Shown piece after piece: positions 1-5,737 of a DNA stretch of 5,737 nt. A program made the position numbers and the translations under genes. The first letter of the stretch is position 1. Every line of letters begins with the position of its first letter. The stretch covers positions 1 to 5,737 of the forward strand of contig NZJU01000030.1 of the NCBI GenBank assembly GCA_002692325.1, read 5' to 3'. Source of the DNA: Candidatus Pelagibacter sp. (lineage in GTDB: Bacteria; Pseudomonadota; Alphaproteobacteria; Pelagibacterales; Pelagibacteraceae). The notes beneath the pieces were generated by a model. The model was not told where the DNA came from, ran no database searches, and saw only the letters and a list, made by a program, of their open reading frames with translations.

Positions 1-60
1 TAATTTAGAAATGTTAGCTTTGGTTTTAGTAGCAGCTTTGTCATTACTTTTTATAGGCAT
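1..60 (-). CDS. Possible 5' fragment of a divergent gene (left edge)
   Basis: Read on the minus strand, an ATG at 60-58 opens a frame that runs without a stop to the window edge, giving 20 residues that begin MPIKSNDKAA and are rich in Lys, Ala and Thr. This would be a divergently transcribed gene with a basic N-terminal tail. There is no clear Shine-Dalgarno sequence before it, but most genes here also lack one. The competing reading is the plus strand: a frame open from base 2 ends at TAG 95-97 and would give the hydrophobic C-terminus of an upstream membrane protein, ending LSLSYFL. The two readings are complementary shadows, and about 60 to 100 bases are too few to decide. Function unknown. 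Confidence 0.33.
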   Translation of the reverse strand, partial: MPIKSNDKAATKTKANISKL

Positions 61-129
61 TCCAATCACTGAATTATCTCTGAGCTACTTCTTATAGATT
101 TTTCTACATATTTTTAATATCCTCTAATT
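61..129. promoter_or_regulatory. AT-rich upstream region of the operon, probable promoter location
   Basis: This is the only sizeable non-coding gap in front of the six-gene plus-strand run, so a promoter is expected here or further left. TATAGA at 93-98 and TAATAT at 115-120 each match the -10 consensus TATAAT at four of six positions, but neither has a convincing -35 element at 17 bases. If the second were used, the transcript would begin only a few bases before the ATG at 130, giving a nearly leaderless message, which would fit the absence of a ribosome binding site there. If the minus-strand gene at the left edge is real, the region is a bidirectional promoter. No operator-like palindrome of useful length was found. 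Confidence 0.25.
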
Positions 130-939
130 ATGCCCAGACATAGAGGTACTTTTGACCCGAATAATCCAGAACCTTATGAATTAAGTCGTTCACGCATAGA
201 GGCTTTTATAAATTGTCCTGCCTGCTTTTGGATGGATAGGGTAAAAGGCATAAAGTTTCCAGGAATGCCTGGTTTCTTGCTCAATACTGCTACCGATACC
301 CTCTTAAAAAAGGATTTTGATAAATATAGAGCCTTAAAAAAACCGCACCCACTGATGGAATCATACGGTTTGGGGCATCTAGTTCCTTTTGCTCATGAAG
401 AATTTGAAACTTGGACAAAATCACTTCAATTGGGTTTGAGAACTTATTTCGAAGAAGAGCATCTTTTGATTGGGGGAGGTTTAGACGACGTCTGGCACGA
501 TCGATTTAAAGATGAAATTTTCATTGTCGACTATAAAAGTACAGCGGGACGCAGAAATAAAGATAAAACAGCATTGGAGCCAATTAGTCTGAACGGAGCC
601 TATAAAGAAAGCTACAAAAGACAGATGGATGTTTATCAATGGATTATGCGAAAAAACGGTTTTAAGGTTAGCAATAAAGGCTACTTTCTTTATGTAAACG
701 GAGATCAACACTTCGAAGACGGCATGTTAGATGTGGACCCTAAGAAAGCGACCATGAAATTTAATGTCCAACTGCTTGAATACAACGGAGACGATTCCTG
801 GATAGAAGATACTATTAAAGAAATATCGAAGTGTTTAAAAAGCTCAGAATGTCCTGAACATTCCATAACAGGATTTGGCCCAAAAGGCGATAAACCTTGT
901 GAATACAAAGTTTTTTTAGATGGGCATGCAAAGATTTAA
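130..939 (+). CDS. PD-(D/E)XK nuclease family protein (RecB/Cas4-like)
   Basis: A 269-residue single-domain protein of the PD-(D/E)XK nuclease superfamily, expected to cut DNA with divalent metal. An N-terminal ELSRSRIEAFINCPACFW segment (residues 17-34) is the usual opening of RecB/Cas4-like nucleases. The active-site parts follow in order: GGGLDDVW with Asp119/Asp120, IVDYKST with Asp134 and Lys136, and a QxxxY motif with Gln165 and Tyr169. Cysteines lie at 29, 32, 235, 241 and 257. Cas4/AddB-type iron-sulfur sites use one N-terminal and three C-terminal cysteines; here the last pair that might have been CxxC reads CEYK, so a cluster is uncertain. An in-frame stop at 115-117 makes the ATG at 130 the first start; it has no Shine-Dalgarno sequence. 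The next gene starts 5 bases downstream. Similar stand-alone proteins are, from memory, widespread, so it could be a general repair nuclease rather than a dedicated defence component. It is not cas4: no cas genes or CRISPR repeats are nearby. Confidence 0.85.
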   Translation: MPRHRGTFDPNNPEPYELSRSRIEAFINCPACFWMDRVKGIKFPGMPGFLLNTATDTLLKKDFDKYRALKKPHPLMESYGLGHLVPFAHEEFETWTKSLQLGLRTYFEEEHLLIGGGLDDVWHDRFKDEIFIVDYKSTAGRRNKDKTALEPISLNGAYKESYKRQMDVYQWIMRKNGFKVSNKGYFLYVNGDQHFEDGMLDVDPKKATMKFNVQLLEYNGDDSWIEDTIKEISKCLKSSECPEHSITGFGPKGDKPCEYKVFLDGHAKI

Positions 940-944
940 TATTT

Positions 945-2780
945 ATGAGCATTGAGTATCCAAAAAATATCTCAGAAAAAGTTAATCAATACTCTGATTT
1001 TCATTTTTTAGTTCGGGAGAAGCTTTTAGATCTTTGCGAAAACAATTGGGAAATATACAACAGACCATCTTTAAACGGACTTAATCCTGATTTTGTTCTT
1101 CTTCATTCTGAATGCGGCCTTCTAATAGTTTCAATCCACTCAGAACAGGATGATTTCTCAGAAACCTGCAAAGAAATTCAAATGATTGCAGATGAAATAA
1201 TGACAGAATACTTAGGCGTCAGAAAAAAAACTTTAATTACTAATTTAATCATCTCAGATGTATACAATGACGAAGAAATTAAAAAAGAGGCTTCCTTATT
1301 TTGTGATACAAGTAAATTAGAATTTAGGACGTTTTTCAAAGGGATTAATTCAGATTTAAGCGATATTCTCTCAAATAGTGGTAAGTTAAATTTTGATGAA
1401 AAAATCCTTGATTCACTGAGACCTTGGCTCAGACCCAATGATTTTAAAGTTGAGTTTCTTGAGCCATTTGATCTTGATCGAAAACAAAAAGATATCGTCA
1501 AAAATACTACTGACTCAGGTTACAGAAAAGTCCGCGGTCCTTCTGGCTCAGGAAAAACCTTAGTAATTGGTGCAAAAGCTCATCACCTTATTCACAACCT
1601 TAAAAAATCAAAAGTTCTAGTGATTACTCTTTATAGAACAGGAAGATCTCTGACAATGAATGCTTATAGAAGGGCTTTAATAAGCGATCCAAATTTTAGA
1701 AGGTCATCTCAGAAAGGTTTTGAATTTGATAGCATAGATGAAGAAGTAACAAACTGGCCGGTATTCATCCATTTCCACGGTCTTGTCTCGAGACTGAAGA
1801 AACTTATATCTAGGGATGAGAATACTATTCCTCTTGGAAAAAAACTTCATGAAGAATTTGAAAATGGATCATTACAAATGCCCGAGTCTTTTCAATTTGA
1901 TGCTGTTCTAATTGATGAAGGCCAAAACTTTAGTTCAGAAGAAGTTAATCTATGTAGATTTTTTCTGAAAAAAGGTGGAGAACTTCTTTTTGTGTGCGAC
2001 GGTACTCAAGATCTTCAATACACAAAAGAAAAATGGGGCTCTGAGGGTGAACTTAAGGGAAGTAAAATGCCTGGAAGGTGGAATGAACTCTCTGAATCTT
2101 ATAGACTTCCGTTTGATTACATTCCACATATAAAAAGGTATCTAGATCTTTTTGCAACTAACCAGGATGAGACCTGTGTCCCAGAAAATGATTACCCTCA
2201 AGATGGCGAGGAATGCATACTGACTTGGATCAACTGTTCAGAGAATAAAGCAGTAGACTTATGTTTGGACAATATTCTTACTCATCTCCCGAAGGCAAAT
2301 GATGAATTCAGTTATCCTGATTTAGCTTTCTTAAGTACAACAAAGCAAAGAGGTTTTGAAGTAGTTACTAAGCTTTTAGATAAGAGAATAAAGTTAATAG
2401 ACACATTTCCTTTCTCAACGTTGAAATTTAAAACTATAAAATCAGAAAATCCGATCACCGGTAAAGAAACAATTACTAAAAAGTTTATTGAGGATGACAA
2501 TTTAAGGCGAAAAAAAAGAACTGATTTATGGTCGGTCACTAAAGATGTCGTAAAGGCATCATCATTGGATAGCTTTCAAGGGTTTGAGGCTTCTCACGTG
2601 GTGTTTCTGATTGAATCAAAAAGTAAATATGAGCCAAAAAATCAATATTTCAATCGTATTTATACAGGGCTAACTCGCTTACGAATGGGAATGAATAACA
2701 AGTCATCCATGACAGTGATATGCAATGAACCTCTTTTTTATGATTATGGGAGGACTTGGCCAATCTACATAGAAGCTTAA
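945..2780 (+). CDS. Superfamily 1 (UvrD/Rep-like) helicase with N-terminal NERD-like domain
   Basis: A 611-residue protein in two parts. Residues about 10-165 resemble the NERD (nuclease-related) domain: an IYNRPSLNG then PDFVLLH segment with Asp49, and a GLLIVSIH strand. In active NERD domains that strand carries ExK; here the positions are Ser63 and His65, so the nuclease site appears lost. Residues about 175-605 are an SF1 helicase/ATPase: Q-motif around LDRKQ (177-181), Walker A GPSGSGKT (198-205), Walker B LIDEGQ (322-327), motif III CDGTQD (351-356), ESYRLP (384-389), SLDSFQGFEA (540-549) and YTGLTRLR with the arginine finger candidate Arg578 (573-580). The 1B/2B insertions of full UvrD are largely absent, as in short helicases of the UvrD_C_2 type. 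A Lys-rich insert occupies about 490-530. It probably translocates on or unwinds DNA using ATP, feeding substrate to a partner such as the nuclease encoded 5 bases upstream. The start lacks a clear Shine-Dalgarno sequence, so translation is probably coupled to the upstream gene. Confidence 0.9.
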   Translation: MSIEYPKNISEKVNQYSDFHFLVREKLLDLCENNWEIYNRPSLNGLNPDFVLLHSECGLLIVSIHSEQDDFSETCKEIQMIADEIMTEYLGVRKKTLITNLIISDVYNDEEIKKEASLFCDTSKLEFRTFFKGINSDLSDILSNSGKLNFDEKILDSLRPWLRPNDFKVEFLEPFDLDRKQKDIVKNTTDSGYRKVRGPSGSGKTLVIGAKAHHLIHNLKKSKVLVITLYRTGRSLTMNAYRRALISDPNFRRSSQKGFEFDSIDEEVTNWPVFIHFHGLVSRLKKLISRDENTIPLGKKLHEEFENGSLQMPESFQFDAVLIDEGQNFSSEEVNLCRFFLKKGGELLFVCDGTQDLQYTKEKWGSEGELKGSKMPGRWNELSESYRLPFDYIPHIKRYLDLFATNQDETCVPENDYPQDGEECILTWINCSENKAVDLCLDNILTHLPKANDEFSYPDLAFLSTTKQRGFEVVTKLLDKRIKLIDTFPFSTLKFKTIKSENPITGKETITKKFIEDDNLRRKKRTDLWSVTKDVVKASSLDSFQGFEASHVVFLIESKSKYEPKNQYFNRIYTGLTRLRMGMNNKSSMTVICNEPLFYDYGRTWPIYIEA

Positions 2781-2788
2781 GTTGATAA

Positions 2789-3499
2789 ATGGACCATATA
2801 AAAAATATCACTGATTTATTAGTTAAAACCGGATTACAAAGGAAATCAGGAAACATTATCTATTCAGGATACGAAACTTTACAAAAAGGAGATTATTACT
2901 TTCTAGGACTAAATCCAGGCGGCCACATCGACGATAGGAATCCTGAAGAAGATCAAATTATCAATAAATTAGAAAGTAAAAAACAGCACTCAGATGAAAA
3001 TGAATATTTTGAAGGTATCTGGGGAAATGAAACTCAACCAGGAGTCCATCGTCATCAAAAGAATATACAAGCTTTTTTTGAATGTTTAGAGATAAATTTG
3101 AAGGAAGTCCTTTCGACGAATTTATGCTTTCAAAGATCTCCGGGTAAATCTCAATATCCTGGTGGTGAGAATCAACTTAAAAAAGACATAGAAAAATTTT
3201 GGCCTCTTCACGAATATATGCTTTCAGTTGTAAAACCTAAAGTGATTATTTGTAACGGAGCTGATGCAAGAGAATATTTCCGTGCACATTTAAAACCCAA
3301 TAAAATTGATGAAAAAACCTTACCCGAGCCTTGGAGAGGCAGAATGCAGAAATGTACTTATTTCTCGGGAAATTTATATTTAAAAAGTACCTTAAGTAAT
3401 ATTGGCAGAGTAAAAGTAATCGCAACTCCACACCTTACTAATTGGACAAACTTTGATTATTATAAAGAAGGAGTTAAATGGTTAAAAAATAAAATTTAA
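2789..3499 (+). CDS. Uracil-DNA-glycosylase-superfamily-like protein
   Basis: A 236-residue protein whose motif order fits the uracil-DNA glycosylase (UDG) fold. YFLGLNPGG (37-45) matches the motif 1 loop, resembling the GxNPG form seen in the TDG/MUG branch. VLSTNLCFQRSP (107-118) matches the TNLxxxxxP segment. KPKVIICNGADA (149-160) matches the strand-turn found before the last helices. ATPHLTNW (212-219) sits where the HPS-type DNA-intercalation motif normally lies, with His215 as the equivalent histidine. Family members remove damaged or modified bases from DNA by cleaving the N-glycosidic bond. The motif 1 catalytic Asp or Glu of classical UDG is not evident; as in TDG/MUG the Asn (Asn42) may serve. 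Substrate is unknown, and the unusual last motif argues against an ordinary housekeeping Ung. It begins 8 bases after the helicase gene and ends 3 bases before the next, so it is co-transcribed with them. Other possibilities are a catalytically altered UDG-fold sensor protein. Confidence 0.68.
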   Translation: MDHIKNITDLLVKTGLQRKSGNIIYSGYETLQKGDYYFLGLNPGGHIDDRNPEEDQIINKLESKKQHSDENEYFEGIWGNETQPGVHRHQKNIQAFFECLEINLKEVLSTNLCFQRSPGKSQYPGGENQLKKDIEKFWPLHEYMLSVVKPKVIICNGADAREYFRAHLKPNKIDEKTLPEPWRGRMQKCTYFSGNLYLKSTLSNIGRVKVIATPHLTNWTNFDYYKEGVKWLKNKI

Positions 3500-3502
3500 A
3501 TC

Positions 3503-3727
3503 ATGTTTGAGATTAGATTTGCTAAAAGTAAAAGTAAAAAAGCCAGTAAGGCTAAGGTAAAGCATAATTCAGAGAGATTAGACTGGATTGAAGAGGCTGG
3601 GAAATCAGGAAGGTCTCTAAATGAAATAATCAATCACAGGCAACATTATAAGGAAGTTTCAGCTGATCTAAATTATGATTTACATGAAAAAAGGATTTTT
3701 TTGATCATTAATTTAGTGAAAGAATAG
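3503..3727 (+). CDS. Small basic hypothetical protein, 74 residues
   Basis: I do not recognise this protein. It has a strongly basic N-terminal stretch (residues 8-21, KSKSKKASKAKVKH), then a probably helical middle with ERLDWIEEAGKSGRS (24-38) and a hydrophobic end, IFLIINLVKE (65-74). No signal peptide, membrane segment or cysteine is present. The basic tail suggests nucleic-acid binding, or contact with an acidic partner, but this is inference. The start lies 3 bases after the preceding stop and the stop lies 3 bases before the next gene. Both junctions read stop-ATC-ATG. There is no Shine-Dalgarno sequence, so translation should depend on reinitiation from upstream. The intact frame, tight fit between two real genes and codon use like its neighbours support it as a genuine gene; it could be a DNA-binding adaptor, an antitoxin-like partner or a regulator. 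Confidence 0.7.
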   Translation: MFEIRFAKSKSKKASKAKVKHNSERLDWIEEAGKSGRSLNEIINHRQHYKEVSADLNYDLHEKRIFLIINLVKE

Positions 3728-3730
3728 ATC

Positions 3731-4666
3731 ATGACAAGGGATAAAAGGTTTTTAGAATCTCTAGTTCCACCTAGGGTTCCATCAGAAGGCTTTGAAATTG
3801 AATGGAAGGCTACTGCAAGAAGAAACCTAAGAACAAATAATATTGAAAAAGAGATTACTGAACCCATAATAAAGACAATAACTGCATACATAAACTCAAG
3901 GCGTCCTAGCGGGAAAATTCTTGTCGGCTACAATGAAAGAAAAAGAGAATTTATTGGAATAGAAACAGATGATTGCAATAATGATGATGGAACAGTAGAT
4001 TTCGATAGATGGGGCAGACATATTACAAATCTATTAATCAAAAGATCTAGTCCAAATGCTGTGGATTATGTAGATATTGACTTTCACTCTTATTCAAGTG
4101 GGACAACATGTGCAGTGATTAGTGTTGAAAGATCTCAAGATGAATTATTTGAATATAAAAAAGATGACAGAATTGAGCTCTATTATAGAGGGCAATATCA
4201 AAATGTATTACTGCAAGGCATCAATGAAATTGCAGATTATAAAAGACAAAGAAATCAAGGAAGAAATTTCAGAGGAGGTTGGGCAACAAATACAATTGAT
4301 GCCAATGTTGATAAAGATGTTTTATCTGGAAATTGGAGAGATAAAGGTATGGTTAGACAAGCTTTAAGCGACGAAATACCAGCTAAAGGGGGCCTTTATA
4401 TGTACACAATTGAACCTAATGAAACTGACATATCTCAACCTTTTTCTGAATTAAAAACTATTGCTTATGTAGGAAAGGCAAAAAAAAGCATTAAGCAAAG
4501 ATATAAAGATCATTGGAAAGAGGAGGAGTTCGTAAATTGCAGAAGTCTTTATGATACAAAGTTTAAATTCTATTACCTTGAAGTTGAAGATGAATATCAA
4601 ATGGGAGAGTGGGAAAAAGAACTTCAAAAGTTTTATGGCCCAAGTATTAATAAGAAAATTGGATAA
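3731..4666 (+). CDS. AlbA_2 (Schlafen-type) and GIY-YIG endonuclease fusion protein
   Basis: A 311-residue protein with two recognisable domains. Residues about 18-170 match the AlbA_2 (Schlafen AAA_4-type) domain: FEIEWKAT (21-28) at the position of the family's ExK segment, then TAYINSRRPSGKILVGYNE (51-69), REFIGIETD (72-80) and a late YYRGQ (151-155). Residues about 218-311 form a GIY-YIG nuclease domain with its expected residues in order: GLY with Tyr223, YVGKA with Tyr246, Arg257 and His261 in QRYKDH, Glu295 in GEWEKEL, and Asn307 in PSINKK. GIY-YIG enzymes make metal-dependent single-strand cuts using this set, so activity is likely. AlbA_2 domains occur in nucleic-acid-binding and regulatory proteins and may here supply target recognition. 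The start follows the small gene by 3 bases and lacks a Shine-Dalgarno sequence. The linker (about 171-215) contains a basic, Arg/Gly-containing stretch near 171-183. A role in restriction or repair is inferred from domains and context; the substrate is unknown. Confidence 0.87.
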   Translation: MTRDKRFLESLVPPRVPSEGFEIEWKATARRNLRTNNIEKEITEPIIKTITAYINSRRPSGKILVGYNERKREFIGIETDDCNNDDGTVDFDRWGRHITNLLIKRSSPNAVDYVDIDFHSYSSGTTCAVISVERSQDELFEYKKDDRIELYYRGQYQNVLLQGINEIADYKRQRNQGRNFRGGWATNTIDANVDKDVLSGNWRDKGMVRQALSDEIPAKGGLYMYTIEPNETDISQPFSELKTIAYVGKAKKSIKQRYKDHWKEEEFVNCRSLYDTKFKFYYLEVEDEYQMGEWEKELQKFYGPSINKKIG

Positions 4667-4667
4667 A

Positions 4668-4673
4668 AAGGAG
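4668..4673 (+). promoter_or_regulatory. Strong Shine-Dalgarno sequence of the DGQHR gene
   Basis: AAGGAG lies 8 bases before the ATG at 4682, in the 15-base gap after the stop of the GIY-YIG gene. This is a near-perfect ribosome binding site at normal spacing. The five upstream genes lack one, so it fixes this start and suggests the DGQHR protein is translated independently of, and perhaps more strongly than, the others. Confidence 0.85.
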
Positions 4674-4681
4674 ATTTATTA

Positions 4682-5737
4682 ATGAGCAAAACATTTCCAG
4701 GAATAAGAGTATCAATGGGAAATTGGAATTACACGACAATAAGAATTAAGTTTTCTGATCTAGGAGAAACTTTTGTTTTTCAAAGATATTTGGACGAAGA
4801 AAATAAAGACTCATTAGATGTTGTAGGTAATAGAGAGGTAAATCAAGGCAGAGCAACAAAAGATATGGGTAAATACCTCTCAAGAAAAAGAGACAGATTC
4901 TATAGCACTATAGTTGTTGCTAATTTGGTAGAAAACAATGAAAACTGGATAGATGTTGATGAGGCAACAACTCCGGAGGATATCACTCCTGAAGAAAACA
5001 GGTTAGGTTACTTAACACTTAATGATAACGACAAACATTACATTTTAGATGGTCAACATAGGGTAGCTTCAATTTTAAATGTTTTAGCTGGGGAAGTTGA
5101 TGGTATAGATGGAGATAATGAAGATTATTCAACCCCTGAAGGTTTTGGAGATGAGCAAATTACAGTTCATGTAATCAATAGGGAGCCAGGCATTAGTAAA
5201 GCAGAAATGATTGAGTCGTATAGACGGCTTTTTACTAGTTTAAACAGAAACGCTAAACCAACAGATCCCGCTACAAATATCGCTTTGGATGAAGACGATG
5301 TATTTGCATTGATGACAAGACATTTAATAAAGCATTTTGACCCATTTTCCTCGAGAGGGGCAGAGGCTGTTGATAATCCAAATATCCAGTTCAAACCAAA
5401 AGGTATAAATGCCTCTGTTGCTGCTAATCAAGGAACCGGGGTTTTTACGTCTCTCGAAACGCTTTATAAAATGAATATTACAATGATGAATAGTCCAAAG
5501 TTTCCCGATCTTAATCCGGCATCTACAGATGATTTTAAATTCAGGCCAGATGATAATGATTTAGAAGATTATAACGCGGAGATTTTAAAAATATGGGAAG
5601 CAATCTTCGATGTCCTTCCAGAATTTCATGAAGATCGAAGAAATATGAGGAAACATAATGCTCCTATAGATTCAGAAGAAAATACTGATCACCCTTTTCT
5701 GTGGCCTGCTATTCAGGAAGGTGTTTTTGCTCATTTA
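4682..5737 (+). CDS. DGQHR-domain protein (DndB-like), 3' end beyond the window
   Basis: The frame is open for 352 codons from the ATG at 4682 to the right edge with no stop, so the gene is cut. The diagnostic motif is HYILDGQHRVAS, with DGQHR at residues 123-127, followed by RRLFTSLNRNAKPTD (about 182-196), the FxxLNxxxKP segment typical of this family. The segment after that is acidic, with DDND and EDYNAE around residues 295-305. DGQHR proteins include DndB, which binds DNA and represses or tunes the phosphorothioation genes in Dnd loci, and DpdB of the 7-deazaguanine DNA-modification system. None of the other Dnd or Dpd genes is visible here, so the symbol dndB is not justified. As the best-translated gene of the operon it could be the regulator or the modification-sensing part. 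An alternative is a stand-alone DGQHR protein of unknown role. Whether a further domain follows is outside the window. Confidence 0.85.
   Translation, partial: MSKTFPGIRVSMGNWNYTTIRIKFSDLGETFVFQRYLDEENKDSLDVVGNREVNQGRATKDMGKYLSRKRDRFYSTIVVANLVENNENWIDVDEATTPEDITPEENRLGYLTLNDNDKHYILDGQHRVASILNVLAGEVDGIDGDNEDYSTPEGFGDEQITVHVINREPGISKAEMIESYRRLFTSLNRNAKPTDPATNIALDEDDVFALMTRHLIKHFDPFSSRGAEAVDNPNIQFKPKGINASVAANQGTGVFTSLETLYKMNITMMNSPKFPDLNPASTDDFKFRPDDNDLEDYNAEILKIWEAIFDVLPEFHEDRRNMRKHNAPIDSEENTDHPFLWPAIQEGVFAHL

Noticed and set aside
2..97. Plus-strand frame open from the left edge to TAG 95-97, a hydrophobic C-terminus of about 31 residues.
   Set aside because: It overlaps the equally short minus-strand start at 60-58 and is largely its reverse-complement shadow. 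Lys codons on one strand read as hydrophobic codons on the other, so hydrophobicity alone is no evidence. Kept only as the alternative reading.
95..106. Short inverted repeat TAGA-TTTT-TCTA upstream of the first gene, as an operator or terminator.
   Set aside because: Arms are only 4 bases and AT-rich, with no extension of pairing and no GC stem. This is expected by chance in such AT-rich sequence.
130..939. Identity as cas4 of a CRISPR-Cas locus.
   Set aside because: No CRISPR repeats and no other cas genes are present, and the cysteine pattern is not the standard Cas4 arrangement.
1178..1501. Minus-strand open frame of 107 codons, and several shorter ones opposite the other genes.
   Set aside because: They lie wholly inside genes with clear domain motifs on the plus strand, have low-complexity Ser/Leu/Phe-rich translations typical of antisense reading, and show no start signals.
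2510..2517. Run of eight A bases in the helicase gene as a programmed slippage site.
   Set aside because: The zero frame continues through conserved helicase motifs to a normal stop, and A runs are common here. No stimulatory structure or meaningful alternative frame was seen.
4122..4367. Plus-strand open frame of 81 codons in a different frame inside the GIY-YIG fusion gene.
   Set aside because: It overlaps the AlbA_2 and linker coding sequence entirely, has no ribosome binding site and encodes no recognisable motif.
4664..4682. Transcription terminator between the GIY-YIG and DGQHR genes.
   Set aside because: The gap is only 15 bases, with no stem and no T-run. The DGQHR gene is best read as part of the same operon.

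Overview
The window is a compact, AT-rich bacterial segment, with G+C judged by eye at roughly one third. It carries six closely packed plus-strand genes separated by only 3 to 15 bases and reads as a single operon, preceded by a short AT-rich upstream region and possibly a divergent gene cut by the left edge. No ribosomal, tRNA, CRISPR or insertion-sequence signal was seen. AT-rich codon use, heavy AGA use for arginine and mostly absent Shine-Dalgarno sequences fit an AT-rich bacterium, perhaps a marine proteobacterium, but taxonomy cannot be fixed from this sequence.

Layout: 1-60 may hold the 5' end of a minus-strand gene. 61-129 is the short upstream region of the operon. 130-939 encodes a PD-(D/E)XK (RecB/Cas4-like) nuclease. 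945-2780 encodes a superfamily 1 (UvrD/Rep-type) helicase with an N-terminal NERD-like domain whose nuclease motif looks degraded. 2789-3499 encodes a uracil-DNA-glycosylase-fold protein. 3503-3727 encodes an unrecognised basic 74-residue protein. 3731-4666 encodes an unusual fusion of a Schlafen-type AlbA_2 domain and a GIY-YIG endonuclease domain with all expected catalytic residues. 4682 to the right edge is the 5' part of a DGQHR-domain gene, the family that includes DndB; it is the only gene with a strong ribosome binding site.

Taken together the operon encodes two candidate endonucleases with intact motifs, a helicase, a candidate base-excision enzyme and a DGQHR protein. DGQHR proteins are known from DNA phosphorothioation (Dnd) and 7-deazaguanine DNA-modification (Dpd) loci. 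The set looks like an accessory module for recognising, processing or restricting DNA, possibly modified or foreign DNA. I do not recognise this combination as a named defence system. The assignment of a joint function is inference from gene content and spacing; the domain calls rest on visible motifs. The operon probably continues past the right edge, so other components are missing.
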